DNA from: Prinsepia uniflora
Lineage: Eukaryota; Streptophyta; Magnoliopsida; Rosales; Rosaceae
Length of the DNA stretch: 64,000 bases
Direction of reading: 5' to 3'
Assembly (NCBI GenBank): GCA_032719365.1
Contig: CM064873.1
Coordinates: forward strand, 9,148,501-9,212,500
Position numbers and translations under genes: made by a program. The notes beneath the pieces were generated by a model. The model did not search any database. It was not told where the DNA came from and saw only the letters and a list, made by a program, of their open reading frames with translations. This document shows positions 32,642 to 44,840 of the stretch, piece after piece (the stretch's first letter is position 1; every line of letters begins with the position of its first letter).

Positions 32642-35600
32642 ATGGCCCAGACTCTCATCTCATCCATACCGTCCGTCAGCGCATCCCTGCCGTCCATCTC
32701 TCGCCTTGGGGCCTACACCCTCCCATACCGGACTGGTAATGGACTCGTCTCCACGAGAACCAGGTTCAGCCTCCATGACGTCGTTCCTCCAATCAATCCC
32801 TTCGACTCAGCCGATGTCGCCTCTATTTTGAGCCGAGCCGAGGGGCTACTATACACTATAGCTGACGCCGCCGTCGCCGTCGACCCGGCAGCTTCCAGCT
32901 CTACCGACGTCGCGGCTCAGAAGAATGGCGGCTGGTTCGGATTCATCTCTGATGCCATGGAATTCGTGCTCAAGGTAGTTTCAATTTCACGCAATTATTT
33001 AATTTCTGAGATAGAAAGTCATTTCTGAGAAATTTGTTGACCGTGTGATTTGTGAATTTGGAATTAGATTTTGAAAGATGGACTTGCGGCTGTTCACGTG
33101 CCATACGCCTATGGATTTGCGATTATTTTGCTTACAGTTATTGTTAAACTTGCTACATTGCCTCTCACAAAGCAACAGGTTCGGAGTTAGCTTAAAAATT
33201 TAAACATTAATGAATTTCATTTTCGAATTTTTTTTCATTATGTAATTACTATGTAGGTGGAATCGACATTGGCTATGCAAAACCTTCAACCCAAAATTAA
33301 AGCCATTCAGGAAAGGTATAAGGGCAATCAGGTAAGGCATCTTACTAATATGGATTTCAGTAACTACTGAGTTAGAGTTGTTGTTGCTTTGTTTGCTCAT
33401 AATAATAACTATGGTTTTGTCTGAACCCTTCATTTTGATACTCGGTTTAGGAAAGAATACAACTTGAGACATCACGGCTATATCGGCAGGCTGGGGTTAA
33501 TCCTTTGGCAGGTAATAGATTAAATCATCCTTAATATGATCTTGTCTGTGTGCATTGTGGATTATCATTAATTACCTTTAGCATGAAATTTTTTTGGTCA
33601 ATATATCTGACATGAATTCAATGACCTTTTAAGTTCATTTTAAGAACCTACTGGTAGTTTCCACTTTGTTTTTACAATGAGGAATTTGATGTTTTTGAAT
33701 GTGATGTTGAGCAAGTATAATGTATTTAATCTAATTGCTTGATCGTATTGGTGGTGGTTGTCAACTAACCAAATTGGGAGGGTTTAACACGATTTTGAAT
33801 GTAGGTTGTTTACCAACTTTGGCCACCATACCAGTCTGGATAGGTCTGTATCAAGCTCTGTCAAATGTGGCAAATGAGGTAATTAGTAGGTAAATACTAC
33901 ATTTTCCGTGATGAGATTACAGATGAATTATATCATTGAAAAAAACATCAAAATTTCTGACTGCATTTCTTTTTCACTCGAAGGGGTTGTTGACAGAAGG
34001 TTTCTTCTGGATCCCCTCTTTGGGTGGCCCAACAACAATTGCTGCTCGACAAAGTGGATCTGGCATTTCTTGGTTGTTTCCGTTTGTGGTAAGATTTCTG
34101 ATTTCATGACTATGAAGCTGAAAATTGGGATATACTGCTAATTTTAGCCAGACTTAATTGTTAAAGCTTTATGCTTGAAAGTTGAAACTGATAAAGGAAT
34201 TTTAGTTTCTAACCCTCGTGCATGACACTGATAATGGAATTTCACTTTGCCTTAGGCACTGCAAGAAGTGTGGGTGCTAAGGTGAAGGTTGGAAACCTAG
34301 ATGTCTTACTAGTTTGATGTATCTTCATCAATATGTGCTCTACTATGTTACTCTCGTCGTTGATCTTTGCATGCATGTGATGGGTTGCATGCGATGGGTG
34401 GTAGATATGAGGGGAAGGTGAATGAGCTGCCACATGAACCTTAGAGGATCAGCACTGTACTACAGCAATTTTGGCATAGTTGCATACCTGCTTCAGTTGA
34501 TTAGTTGATTAGTTGTACTTGTATCATATTACTACTGGGCCATTAAATGTCCGAAGTTTCTACTAGTGCATTTCATCTGGTAATTACAATGTATAAATTA
34601 TCGTGCAGGATGGTCATCCACCGTTGGGCTGGTCTGACACTGCAGCATACCTTGTTTTACCTGTCCTCCTTGTTGCTTCTCAGTATGTTTCAATGGAGAT
34701 CATGAAGCCTCCACAGGTAAAGACTAGTTTCTGCATTGAGATTGGTTTCTCTATTTTTATTTTGATTCCTTTTTCGTTAATCTACAAATAAATACATGGT
34801 TGCAGGGATTTAAATAAGGATCATTCAGGTGTGAGCTGATTGTGCTGATTATGAGGGCTATAACATATTTTAATTTCCCTATTTTAACCTTGATGCTTCA
34901 TTTGGCAGACTGATGATCCAGCTCAAAAGAACACACTTCTTGTATTCAAGTTTCTACCACTCATGATTGGTTACTTCTCCTTGTCTGTTCCGTCAGGATT
35001 ATCCATTTACTGGTTGGTTTCTCATTAACAACTTGATTTATCTTCTTCTTCTTTTTTTTTTTCTCTCTTTTTGTGGTAAATACCACGCACGAGGTGTCCC
35101 CACACCAGAAGGGTGGGACTAATCCCTGCTTGGGTTGCAACTTGCCACTGGCCACAAAGTGCTCCTGGCAAGTTTTGAACTCCTGCCACTTAGGCACCAG
35201 GAAATTGACTCTCAAGAGGTGCTAGCTTGCCAACTGCACCACACCTTGTGGTTACTAGTTGATTTATCTTGTTCATGTATGTAGTAGGCTAGATACAAAT
35301 TTCTGGTTGGCTTTTACTTGAAACTTCCCTAAAGACACCTATCAAGGAAATTTAATCTATTCCTTCCCTTTAATATCTTGACGTCCTTTTTCTTTCTGAC
35401 AAGGACTTTAAAGAAAATTATGATTTGAGGTCCATGTTTATCGGTTTATTGTTTGATTTTTAAAGGCCGTCGTTTTGGTATTTGTGCTTTAAATTATAGG
35501 CGTACCTTGTTATTTATGAATTTTCTGCATGCACCCAACAAAAATTTGTTCCTACCGTTTAGCGCTCTTGCATTTTTCTCCTAAAACTTATTCTAAGTTC

Positions 35601-36704
35601 CAATTAATTTTCCTTTTAATCGTAATGTATTGTTCCTGTGTGGTTGCCACTTAATGCATATTGTATGGTTTTCCTCAAAATGCAGTCTATCCAGGGATAG
35701 ATAAATAAGATAAATAACTTTCTATTTTGGTTTTTTCTTTGCAATCTACCTGGTGTATTTGGAAATATCATAAACAGATTGACCTCGTTTACCCTCATTG
35801 TTTATCTGTTGTACTATGGGGTTTTCAGGTTCACGAACAATGTCCTCAGCACAGCACAACAAGTATGGCTACGCCAATTAGGAGGTGCAAAACCTGTTGT
35901 GGCAGAGAATGCAAGTGGAATCATTACAGCAGGACGTGCAAAGCGATCAGATTCTCAGCCAGAAGAAGCTGGTAGCAGGTTGGTTTGATGCTCTACAGAA
36001 TGCATCGCAGTATACAACATTCTGTCAAATTTTCATAAATTTCTCATCTTGACTAATTGAAAGTTGGCGATCAACAGATTCAGGAAGTTAAGAGAAGAAG
36101 AGAAAAGGAAAAAGTTGTACCAGGCATTCCCAAATGAAGAGGTTCAGATACTGGCTTCATCCGATTCTGAAGATGGTTCAGATGCAGAAACCAAGGACAA
36201 GGTAAAATTCAATTAAACTTGGTTTGTTTTGTTAGGTTGTGCATGGATAATGGTGTATGAATAGCATGAAAATATACTTTCCTTTATGGACTTCTATTTT
36301 CATTTATTTTATTATGATCATGTTGGAGAGGTTAGTAGTTGCATGTTTAGGCTTGGCTTGGTGACATCATTTAAGCGGAAATCTTACTGAGTCCACGCAG
36401 TCCTTGTTTGTTGAAATGTATCAATCCACGCTACAAATGTTGTCCCCAAAATGCATTCACGCTTCCTCTGAATGAAGATGATGATTTAAAAGAAGCATAT
36501 AGGTGGCCCAGAAGTTAGTCTTGTTGACAGTGTTGTCTAGTTTGTTTATATAGAATTTATTTTTGGAAGTTGGAATTGATTCAGGGTTTGTATCAGGATG
36601 TAGAGGTTCTAGACGAGGTGTATGCTTCTACTGTTGGAAAAGAGCTTCCGGATGATCCTCGACCAAGGAGAAACAAGCGATCTAAACGGAAGCGTGTTGT
36701 ATAA
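32642..36704 (+). CDS. ALB3: ALBINO3, thylakoid membrane insertase (YidC/Oxa1/Alb3 family)
   Basis: It inserts light-harvesting chlorophyll proteins into the thylakoid membrane together with chloroplast SRP and its receptor. Eleven exons with GT-AG introns join in frame: 32642-32974, 33068-33178, 33257-33331, 33451-33511, 33805-33878, 33984-34088, 34609-34716, 34909-35012, 35829-35978, 36078-36201 and 36585-36704. The last could instead start at 36597, also in frame, giving about 454 or 450 residues, near the usual family length. Residues 1 to about 55 look like a chloroplast transit peptide (Ser/Thr-rich, few acids). The insertase core follows: VPYAYGFAIILLTVIVKLAT (about 121-140), GCLPTLATIPVWIGLYQAL (about 194-212), a helix at AAYLVLPVLLVASQYVSM, and FLPLMIGYFSLSVPSGLSIY before FTNN. 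The charged C-tail ends in RSKRKRVV, the type of basic motif that binds cpSRP43. No lesion is seen. Confidence 0.97.
35045..35258 (-). mobile_element. tRNA-derived SINE in ALB3 intron 8
   Basis: On the minus strand the unit has an RNA polymerase III A-box-like TGGTGCAGTTGG (35230-35241) and a B-box-like GAGTTCAAAAC (35172-35182), spaced as in tRNA-derived SINEs, and ends in an A-rich tail (35045-35074). It is flanked by 12-base direct repeats TTGATTTATCTT at 35033-35044 and 35259-35270, a target duplication typical of LINE-driven insertion. It lies in the 816-base intron between exons 8 and 9, antisense to the gene. Splice sites are not touched. Confidence 0.8.
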
Positions 36705-37598
36705 ACTGACTGTATACTGATTAAGTTTGTAGTTCACGGTGAGTTCTGTATATCTCACCAAGTGTATTTTAGTTAATATATCGCCAGCTTTATGCTGGCT
36801 CATTCATTTTGAGGTATAATGCAAGCATGCTAATTAGAAGTATAAATGTAAACTTTCTAATTAGTTCTCGTCTGCTTAGAATCTTTCATTCCACATGGTC
36901 CTAGAAATATACGCTCTTGTCAAATTTGTTGCATGAAGTACCAAGTAGATAAAAATACCGCAGAGAAATGAAAAACATAGACATGAAGGCCTAACATGCT
37001 ATTATGTTGTTTGTTTGTGAATGTTGTGAATCAATATATTTGGAGATCAAACTCCATTCTTGATCTGATAAGTTGATAGCGAAATAGGTTCACCAAATAA
37101 ATGCAGCTGTTCTTTGGAAGCTTTAGGCAGCAAGCTTGAATAAATTTTTGTATTTTCCCTTTTTATTCCTCTGTAACTTGCCTAAGCCTTTAGGATGACA
37201 AGTTATCTTTTCAGTGATTGTTATTTTGTGTATTTGGAGGATTGGTTGGGCAAGTGAAATATGTGAACTGCTCTTTTGGCCTTTTATCACAATTGATATT
37301 GGAACCCTCTCGGAACATTGTATCTTTGCTTTTGAGCTTTTTCTTAGATGATCTTTGTTTCTAGTTTCTACCTAGTTCTTCCAGAAATATGTTTATCTTC
37401 CCAACATATTTTGCTCATGCTCAAGTGCCATAAAAGCTTCTAGAATTCAAATGTTATAAATTCCAATTTTGTACAAAGCAGAGACCTCAGAAGAGAGGTT
37501 TTTTAACCCAAATGAATACCACTGACCATCCTATTTGCCTCTAACAAATATAATGATCTAATTAGTTCTACTAAGTTAACTTCAACTGCATCAATTGT
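36705..37598. other. Intergenic region between the convergent ALB3 and CLE46-like genes
   Basis: The sequence is AT-rich with no open frame of note. The first part presumably holds the ALB3 3' UTR and the last part the 3' UTR of the minus-strand peptide gene. No repeat or RNA gene was recognised. Confidence 0.6.
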
Positions 37599-38333
37599 TC
37601 ATTGCTTCGATGGTGGGCGACGATTCCCTGCTGGGCTTGGTCCTGATGGCGTCTTCCTCCTTCGACTGACCTGTTTTTTCATGTTTAAGAAAGATGAAAG
37701 TTTCAAGCTACAGTAGTTTACCCTTAAGTACACGATAGGAAACACACTGTTCACGTTTCATACACACCCAAGTAGGTAAGGCATATCTGGTTCCGGATCC
37801 CGAACCCGAGCTGGGCTGTGTAGACTTGTGCTTGAACTGAACTGTGGCCAGCAACAAAGAAAAGCTTACAGGTATAAATACGGAAGGAAACAAGGTACAA
37901 TTTGCTCAGTTCTTTTGTATTCCCCTTCTTTTCTTTTTCATGATAGGAATGCTGTCAACATTGGGGACATTTGGAAAGCCAACCTTTTAACATGTTAAAG
38001 ACTTTTAGCCTTTTGTTTCAAGATTTAGAAATAGAGCCACTGGAAAAGTGGTTGAAACCCCCTCAAACGGTTAAAGTTCTAAACTTGAAAAAAGAGAAGC
38101 TAAAAGTCTTTAACATGCCCAAAAATTTCAACTTTTAGAATTTTTCCTGAAAACGTACGTTACAGTAGGTAGTCATATGATTGAGAAAAAAAGAGGGTAG
38201 TGTGCTTACCTGATTGAATAGCTTGAACATGAATAGTGTAGTAGTTGTATTGAGAAGCTGCAAGCAGGAGCCAAAGCAAGAGAAAATGAATGAGAGTTTG
38301 TCTTCTCATGTTGAGCTTGGGGTGTTGATGCAT
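37599..38333 (-). CDS. CLE46-like secreted signalling peptide, three exons
   Basis: CLE peptides are cleaved from secreted precursors and bind CLV1/BAM-type receptor kinases at the cell surface. Exon 1 (38210-38333) encodes a start and a hydrophobic signal segment, HFLLLWLLLAASQ, and ends at GTAAG. Exon 2 (37768-37841), after a clean CCACAG acceptor, encodes a basic, Ser/Gly-rich linker (VQFKHKSTQPSSGSGSGTRY). Exon 3 (37599-37670) encodes SRRRKTPSGPSPAGNRRPPS and a stop. The motif KTPSGPSPAGN with its extension RRPPSK recalls the CLE46 class rather than the common CLE form ending in HN. The joined frame is open for 89 residues. Intron 1 (368 bases) is well supported; intron 2 (97 bases, donor TGG|GTGTGT, acceptor ACAG|GTC) is a weaker inference, chosen because it joins the frames. 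A TATA box lies about 50 bases upstream of the start. Confidence 0.65.
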
Positions 38334-38380
38334 GGTACAAGGGAATAGGAAATATAGGATGTTTGCTGTGGGAGGGGGCG

Positions 38381-38390
38381 TCTTATAAAG
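38381..38390 (-). promoter_or_regulatory. Putative TATA box of the CLE46-like gene
   Basis: Minus-strand CTTTATAAGA lies about 50 bases upstream of the start codon at 38331-38333, leaving a short 5' leader. The distance and orientation fit the gene model. Confidence 0.45.
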
Positions 38391-41159
38391 GATGAAGAAG
38401 TAATTTTATATGGACACATAGGCAAACCCTAATAATAGCCTAATTGAAATTTTTTGGGGAATGTTTGTTGAAAGTGCTTGGAGAATCCTATGTGATTACA
38501 ATATACATTGAATTGATAAGATTAGGAAAATCTGGGTTTGCTTTTGCTCCTCATTATGAGTTGACTTCTTTGTTGTTATGATTGCGCCGGTGCTGGTGCT
38601 GTTGCTTGAGGCCTTCATTGAGCCTAATAGGTTATATAATAATTGATTTTTGGTTGCTGATGAAGATGTCACTGGGAAATTGTTTGGCTTGGTTCCCATA
38701 ATTTTAGGTGTTGATTATGGGTGGGTTTAAGTTTTTAAGTATGAAAAAGAGTTGCTTGAGCTTTACATAATGTTTAGCAAAAGGTTGGGAAGGCATTGAG
38801 ATTTAGATGCTTAGAGGTGGATGTTGACACATGCATATCGTCATTCTCGTTAGCTGTGAAAAAACCTGACTTAAAAATTAGCAAGGAGCTTGCAAAGTGA
38901 CTTCATTGTACGCGGAGGTCTTGAGTTTAATGCCAAACGATAATTTGTTGTAAGTCGGTTTTGTCCGCCTCCTCCATTACGGCCTCCATATTGGGAGAGG
39001 GTATGATTTTAAATTGATAGGTTTATTATCCAGACATTGAATCTGATTTTGCTTCCTGAACCGAATTTAATTCTAATGTATTATTATAACTGCACTTTTG
39101 TTATTTCAGTTATTCCATTTCGTTATTCAAATTAATAATACCATTAATTTTGCTTTCTAGGTATTCATCCTCGACTCTCTTTCTTCTCTCACTTCATCTT
39201 CGCTTTCCCATTTCTTTGGGAATGTGCGCCTCACCTCCTACTCCTCAAAGCTTGACAATTTACGCCAACAAACCCGAAGAGATTCTCTATTTTTGCTATG
39301 GCTGCTGATGGTATTTTTATCCTCCAATTCTATGTCATACTTTTGTTTAATTGCTGCTTTCTTTTTCAATTTATGTTCTTACAAGTGTTTTGGGAATTCC
39401 CGTGTTCAATATTTTCTTTTTAGTTTGATTGGTTCCATGATCGGGGGAAGAAGGTGTTGTGAGTTTTCTAAAAACGGTGGAAACATCCAGATTTACTATT
39501 CATTGTTCATCTTTTTCTTCAATTTTTTAATTTTTCAAATATTCAGTTTAAATAATTTTTTATAAATAATTAAACCACCAATCAGGGAATGTCACGGAAG
39601 TACTATTAATGAGTTTACTAATTTGACTAACGAAATTGAGCAACGGAGATAATAAAAGTGCAATTCTAATAGCACATTTGAACTAAATATAGTTCAAAGA
39701 GCAAAGTGAAATTCAATATCCGGTTAGAGGAGCGTTTTGAATAATAAACCTATAATATATGTAACTTTTATTGTTTTAACCCATCCAATAAGTCTAAATC
39801 AAGCTAAATACATAATCATGAGGGTTTCAAAAGCAAAAATCCCTATGAAATAACAGAATAATTACCCAATGGATTGGAATTAAAAAATACTTAGGTGAGC
39901 ATTTTCATTAGTCAAGTTATAGGTAACAGATTTTAAGAATACAAAACGAAATAAAAAATATATATTATTTGATTCAATTGGGAGAAAATGAATTTTCAAA
40001 ATAGAAAACATAAATGGCCTTGTTACTACATGTACAGTTTGAATTTCATTTGATTTTTATTTCATCAAATTCAAATTAAATTGATTTTTTATTTATACGT
40101 ATTTGTACCATCCACTCTGTTTTCGCATTACTGGAGGCATGATGGAATATTTGACTCATTTTTAGTATTTACAGGTTTGGCATATAAGACTTCCAGCTAC
40201 CTACCCTGTTAAGTAGTTATATAAGTGGAGCAAAATTGTTCTAATGATAAACTCTCTCTCCAATTTTAGAAGATTACATAAAAATTATAACAGGGATCTC
40301 ATCTGTGTGTACTGAAAAGATAATTTCAGTTTTCTCCAAAGTCTCGTGAGCAGAGCTAAATTTTCCTTAAATACACAATTTAAACATATATATATATATA
40401 TATACACAAAACTCACCCAATATGGACTAGAATCCAGCGGCAAAAATGGCGTGAATGCATCATCCTCAACCAACTCATCTCTTTATGGAGAAATAATTTG
40501 GTTGTCCATTCGCATCAATCTAAGTATAAAAGCAATATAATTTAAGGAATTAAAAATATTTATTTATACTCCTCAACTATATATTTTTTTAAAAAAAAAA
40601 GAGTAATGTGTTGAATCTTCGGCTACATTTTAAAAAATTCAGCTACCTAATTCAAAATTTTAATCTATGAGACCGGTTGATAATCATTTCGGTGTTATTT
40701 TTTCAATTTCTTTTTTTTCAATACATTAGACACGACCAAGGAATGAGGGATGAAGAAAGATAATAGAACTATATGGCATTGTTTGGTACGCTTTATTATA
40801 TTGACTATTTCAGTTTGTTAGATTAATATGTCCACTAGATAGACTGACTATTTAGTTGGATGTTTGTTAATCTGTCGGATTAAAATGCTGATAATATTAT
40901 ACTTGTAGGATTATATTATTGTAGTTTGTAAGAAATATTTATATATTTATATCATAAATATTAGTTATCTATATTATTATTATTATTTATTTTAATTAAT
41001 TATTGATATATTATTATTACAACTATTTATTAAAATAATTATTAATTATTATTATTATTATTATTAGCGTTTCTAGACCATATAAAGATACTCAACCGTA
41101 TTAACTTATACGGTCACTAATTAATATGAGTGATACCAAATATTGGTTTCGTACTATAT
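38391..41159. other. AT-rich intergenic DNA with microsatellites
   Basis: No gene could be supported. A possible short first exon (ATGGCTGCTGATG|GTATTT, about 39299) follows a pyrimidine-rich leader, but nothing downstream supports it. A TA dinucleotide run is at about 40387-40402 and an ATT-rich stretch at about 40975-41065. A possible SINE-like segment with CGGAGGTCTTGAG is at about 38880-39010. Confidence 0.6.
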
Positions 41160-41924
41160 TATTGTTGAATCAAAGATTGAACCCGCCGCGAAAAGTCCTC
41201 ACAATTCCTGCAAACAGAAAATAATTAGCTATCGTTGCCTCGATCGATTTACCCGGGGGGTTGTTCGGCCAAGAACACTCTGATGCTTAAGTTAGCGTTG
41301 AGAGAGGAAAAGGATATACTTCGAAGCGAAGAATCAACGTACCTTGAAAATGAAATATGCCTCGCTATTTATAGGAAAATCGTGGGAGTCTTGGAGAGTT
41401 CCGATTGGTCGGTTGAATTATTAATTAATAAATAATATATTATTAATTAAATATATTATTTAATAATTGTAATGATGGCTCATCATGATAGTAATGACAA
41501 TTATTGTATTTTAATATTAATATTAATTATCTATTATTAAAAATAACGACAATTAACTCTCGGGGAGAATATTAATATTACAGAGATTTTAACCCGATCA
41601 AATAACGTTTTTAACTGGTAAATAGATTATTTAATGTGCGGGTGTTTTCAAATGATCAGCGTTATTGCCAGGGGCAATTTAGTCATTTTTGGGAATTACG
41701 GGCCACGTGACAGCTCCATAATTTTCGGATGATTTTGGGTTCCACAAATGCCCCCACATCGATTCGGAATTCAGGGAATCCGAAGGGATGTACATTGTTT
41801 GGAATCTTGTTTTACCGGGTTTACCGGTTACTGTTGAGTAGGTCTCGAGGCGATGAATCGGCAAACAGGCGGCATGCGTCAATCGGAGGTCGGATGCGAA
41901 AGTTAAGGGTCTGCGAAGGCGAGG
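41160..41924. other. Relic repeat sequence, LTR-like
   Basis: The segment 41225-41400 has ACACTCTGATGCTTAAGTTAG and a TATTTATAGG TATA-like site, a layout seen in LTR promoters of plant Tat-type elements. The segment 41660-41924 resembles the 5' part of LARD-type LTRs (AACAGGCGGCATGCGTC near 41860). Boundaries and family are uncertain. The next LTR fragment begins abruptly at 41925. Confidence 0.35.
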
Positions 41925-42136
41925 TGTAACGACCCGTCCCGAGTATCGGGATGAAATATTAATTAATTATGATTTAGAGTGACTAATCTGGGATTAGTGG
42001 AGTGAATCGGACGAAATGTGCAAAATGACCGTTTTGCCCCTAAGTGGGAAAACATTAACTTTTTGTTCGGATGGTCAAATGAACTTTGACTGATGACTGT
42101 GACGTAGTTTGGAACATCACGAGTTCATAGACAGGT

Positions 42137-44805
42137 TGACAAGACCCATCCCGATTATCCCTCGATAACCGTGAAAGATCCTGCTCCCGTCTGACCATAA
42201 CTCGAAAGTACCAAAAGTAGTTTTAAATATATACATATAGAACATAACAAACGATAAACATTGTCAGACAAGGGATAGTTCAGTATTCCGAGACCGTTGA
42301 CCTAGTCAACAAGTTTACAGAGCATAGGAAATATTTACAGGTAGGGATCAAAATCCTACGCTGCAAAGTGTCTGAGTACGTAACGGTCTGTTTATTCCTC
42401 TGCCTCGATATTAGCCTCAGTACCTGTGCACTGGCCTGGAGGGCAATTAAAACATCAAAGGTGTGAGTGGACAAAAATAAAGTTTAGAAATACATGTAAC
42501 GAAATACAGTCTTACCCTCCAGTTTCACAAACATGCATGCATATCATAACTCATAAATCAGATAATCAAGCTATGAACATAAATCTCAAACAGAAATAAA
42601 AACACAAGATCCAGGTCCAATATATAGTCACGTTATCCCTGCAACGCGTGCAAATCAATAGGCTCAAGGACCGCTCAAATCCCGAGCATCCGCCGCTGTG
42701 AACACATCACCAGCCGGCAATCCAGGTCGTCATGAACATATCACTGACTCACCTCCATATAATCCAGCACATCTGGTCTGAGTCGAGCCTCCATTTGGCT
42801 GCACGACAACATACCGTGCTACGTGACCTCTCCGGGGTAAACACTTCCATCCCGAAGGCGAGCGTTATCTCCAGGGTCCATTTCGGGAGAAACATATTCC
42901 ACACCGAAAGCCCTCATATATCCTCATCACGAAAACCAGTGAAAACAGTTGCATGTAATATCAAAACCATTTTTGAACTGGGCTTTAAGCCCAAAAACAC
43001 TTTTCTCAAGTCCATAAACCAATCCACGCAAACCTGCGCAATCACAATCTCATTCATGATATAAATCCATCAAATCTAATACCAGACTCATAATCCGAGT
43101 CAAAATCAAGCTCAAAACGCCGAGCCTCAGCTCGAAATATCAGTTTTATAGTTTTCTCGAAAATCGTTCCCAAAAACATATAAAATAATATAATATTCCC
43201 AAAAATCCGGAAATCATCATATCGAAGTATCAATCATACCAAATCATTTCAAATCATATTATAAGGCATTTAAAACATATATGCATGCATATAGGGTAGA
43301 AAACAAAAGCCCACTCACACACCGTCCAGATTGTTCAGTCTCAAGCTGTTCGTGCCCTTCTGACGTCCTGGAAGTATTCGGGCCTGTCAAACAAGTAATA
43401 TAAGGTTACTCACTTATTACATAATCTCCTGTACGAATTTCCTAATCGTCGGAATAAAATAATATTATTTTAAACGTAACCTATACGCTTCGGGTATACA
43501 AAACTACTCTCAGTTCATATCCGATTGACCCGAAACCAACGCGAATAGGTCCGTATCATCGAGAGCATCAAAAAGTGTGTTGAACCCTCCTTCAGATTCC
43601 CGGTCACGCGCCCTCACGCGCCGCCGCAAGCGGATGCGCGTGAAAGCCACGCGCTGTGAACAGTGCATTGCTACAGTGCTCCTTCCTCGCCCGTTTCTAT
43701 GATAAACGGGTCTGAAACCCGCGATCAGACCCGGTGCAATCTCCTTCAATTCAAGCTCAATTGTGTCCTTCTTTCACTCATTAACATCAATTCAATCCAA
43801 ATTATAGTTCTATAAGTTCAATTTAATCACACAAGCCCTCACAATCCTCGACTCACGATGAACACCCGACGGGTTCGAATTCGGGTTCTACCCAAAACCA
43901 GGCTGTTTCCTTCAATTGATCATACCAGAAGCATCATAGGTCCATTATAAACACAAAATCGAAATCAATTTCAGGAATTATTACCTCTAAGTAATCGAAC
44001 TCAAGCTCAAATTTCCGAAACAGTTGCAGAGCTTGTTCATCCCCAATTCGCCTCCAATTTTCGTTCCAGTTGATTGGGTTCGAGTCGTCTAGTCCCCAGA
44101 AAGCTTAATATGACCTCAATTTCGAATGAAACCGTCTCAAAAATCGAAATCGAATTTAGGTCCTTCAATGGTTGTTTCGGGCATTCCCCGTATGGGTTTA
44201 TCTGGGTTTTCTTTGTTCCTCTTTCGATTTTTCTCTCCAATTCACACTACTTAATCATTCTAGTGCACTGAATTTCCTTTGTTTTGCTGCTAATTAATCA
44301 CACGGTTTTGAGGAGATTTTTGTTCTCTGTTTTGTGTTCTTAGTCGAGTCCTATCCCAGTGTTAATTATGCAACAGATTCATTCATTCATTAATTGTACA
44401 CAAAGGCACCCAAGTGCCACTAATGATCATTTGTGAGTGACATGTGTCACTCCCAACCTTGCCTGAGTCATCTTAAGGGCTGATTCAGCCACTTAATTCC
44501 TTTAATTATCCTTACATCAGCTACTTAATAAAACAGTTCACAATTACTATTTTACCCTTGAGGTCACAAATGACCAATTTGCCCCTGGACTTCCCAGACC
44601 CATAACCTTTTCATACGAGCTCCGTTTCCGACGTGCCACCTGTCTACGGATTTAGCATCTCGGGACCTACACAACGGTCCTCGAAAAATGCACAACAAGT
44701 ATTTTAAACAAAAATTCAACTTTAACCATATTTCGTCAAGGGTAAAAGCGTCATTTTCACATTATTTTAATATTTTACAAATTTTTGGATTTTCGGGGCG
44801 TTACA
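42137..44805 (-). repeat. Tekay-type 3' LTR (left copy)
   Basis: 2669 bases, near-identical to the right copy. It contains small hairpins with compensated arms near 43000-43130 (GGGCTT-T-AAGCCC, CGAGC-CTCA-GCTCG), the CACGCGCC/GCGTG hairpin near 43615-43655, and the short palindrome at 44435-44452. No coding sequence. Confidence 0.93.
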
Positions 44806-44818
44806 ACCTTCCCCCTTT
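44806..44818 (-). promoter_or_regulatory. Tekay-type polypurine tract
   Basis: Minus-strand AAAGGGGGAAGGT sits directly before the 3' LTR. Beside it is the palindrome with arms GAAATTTCG and CGAAATTTC (44821-44842). Confidence 0.85.
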
Positions 44819-44840
44819 AGGAAATTTCGTCCCCGAAATT

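Noticed and set aside
39224..39565. Open frame with hydrophobic C-terminal half
   Set aside because: It has no recognisable family, is rich in Phe from T-runs, and shows no supporting exon structure.
40346..40540. Open frame over the TA microsatellite
   Set aside because: IYIYIY residues come from the TA run; there is no gene evidence.
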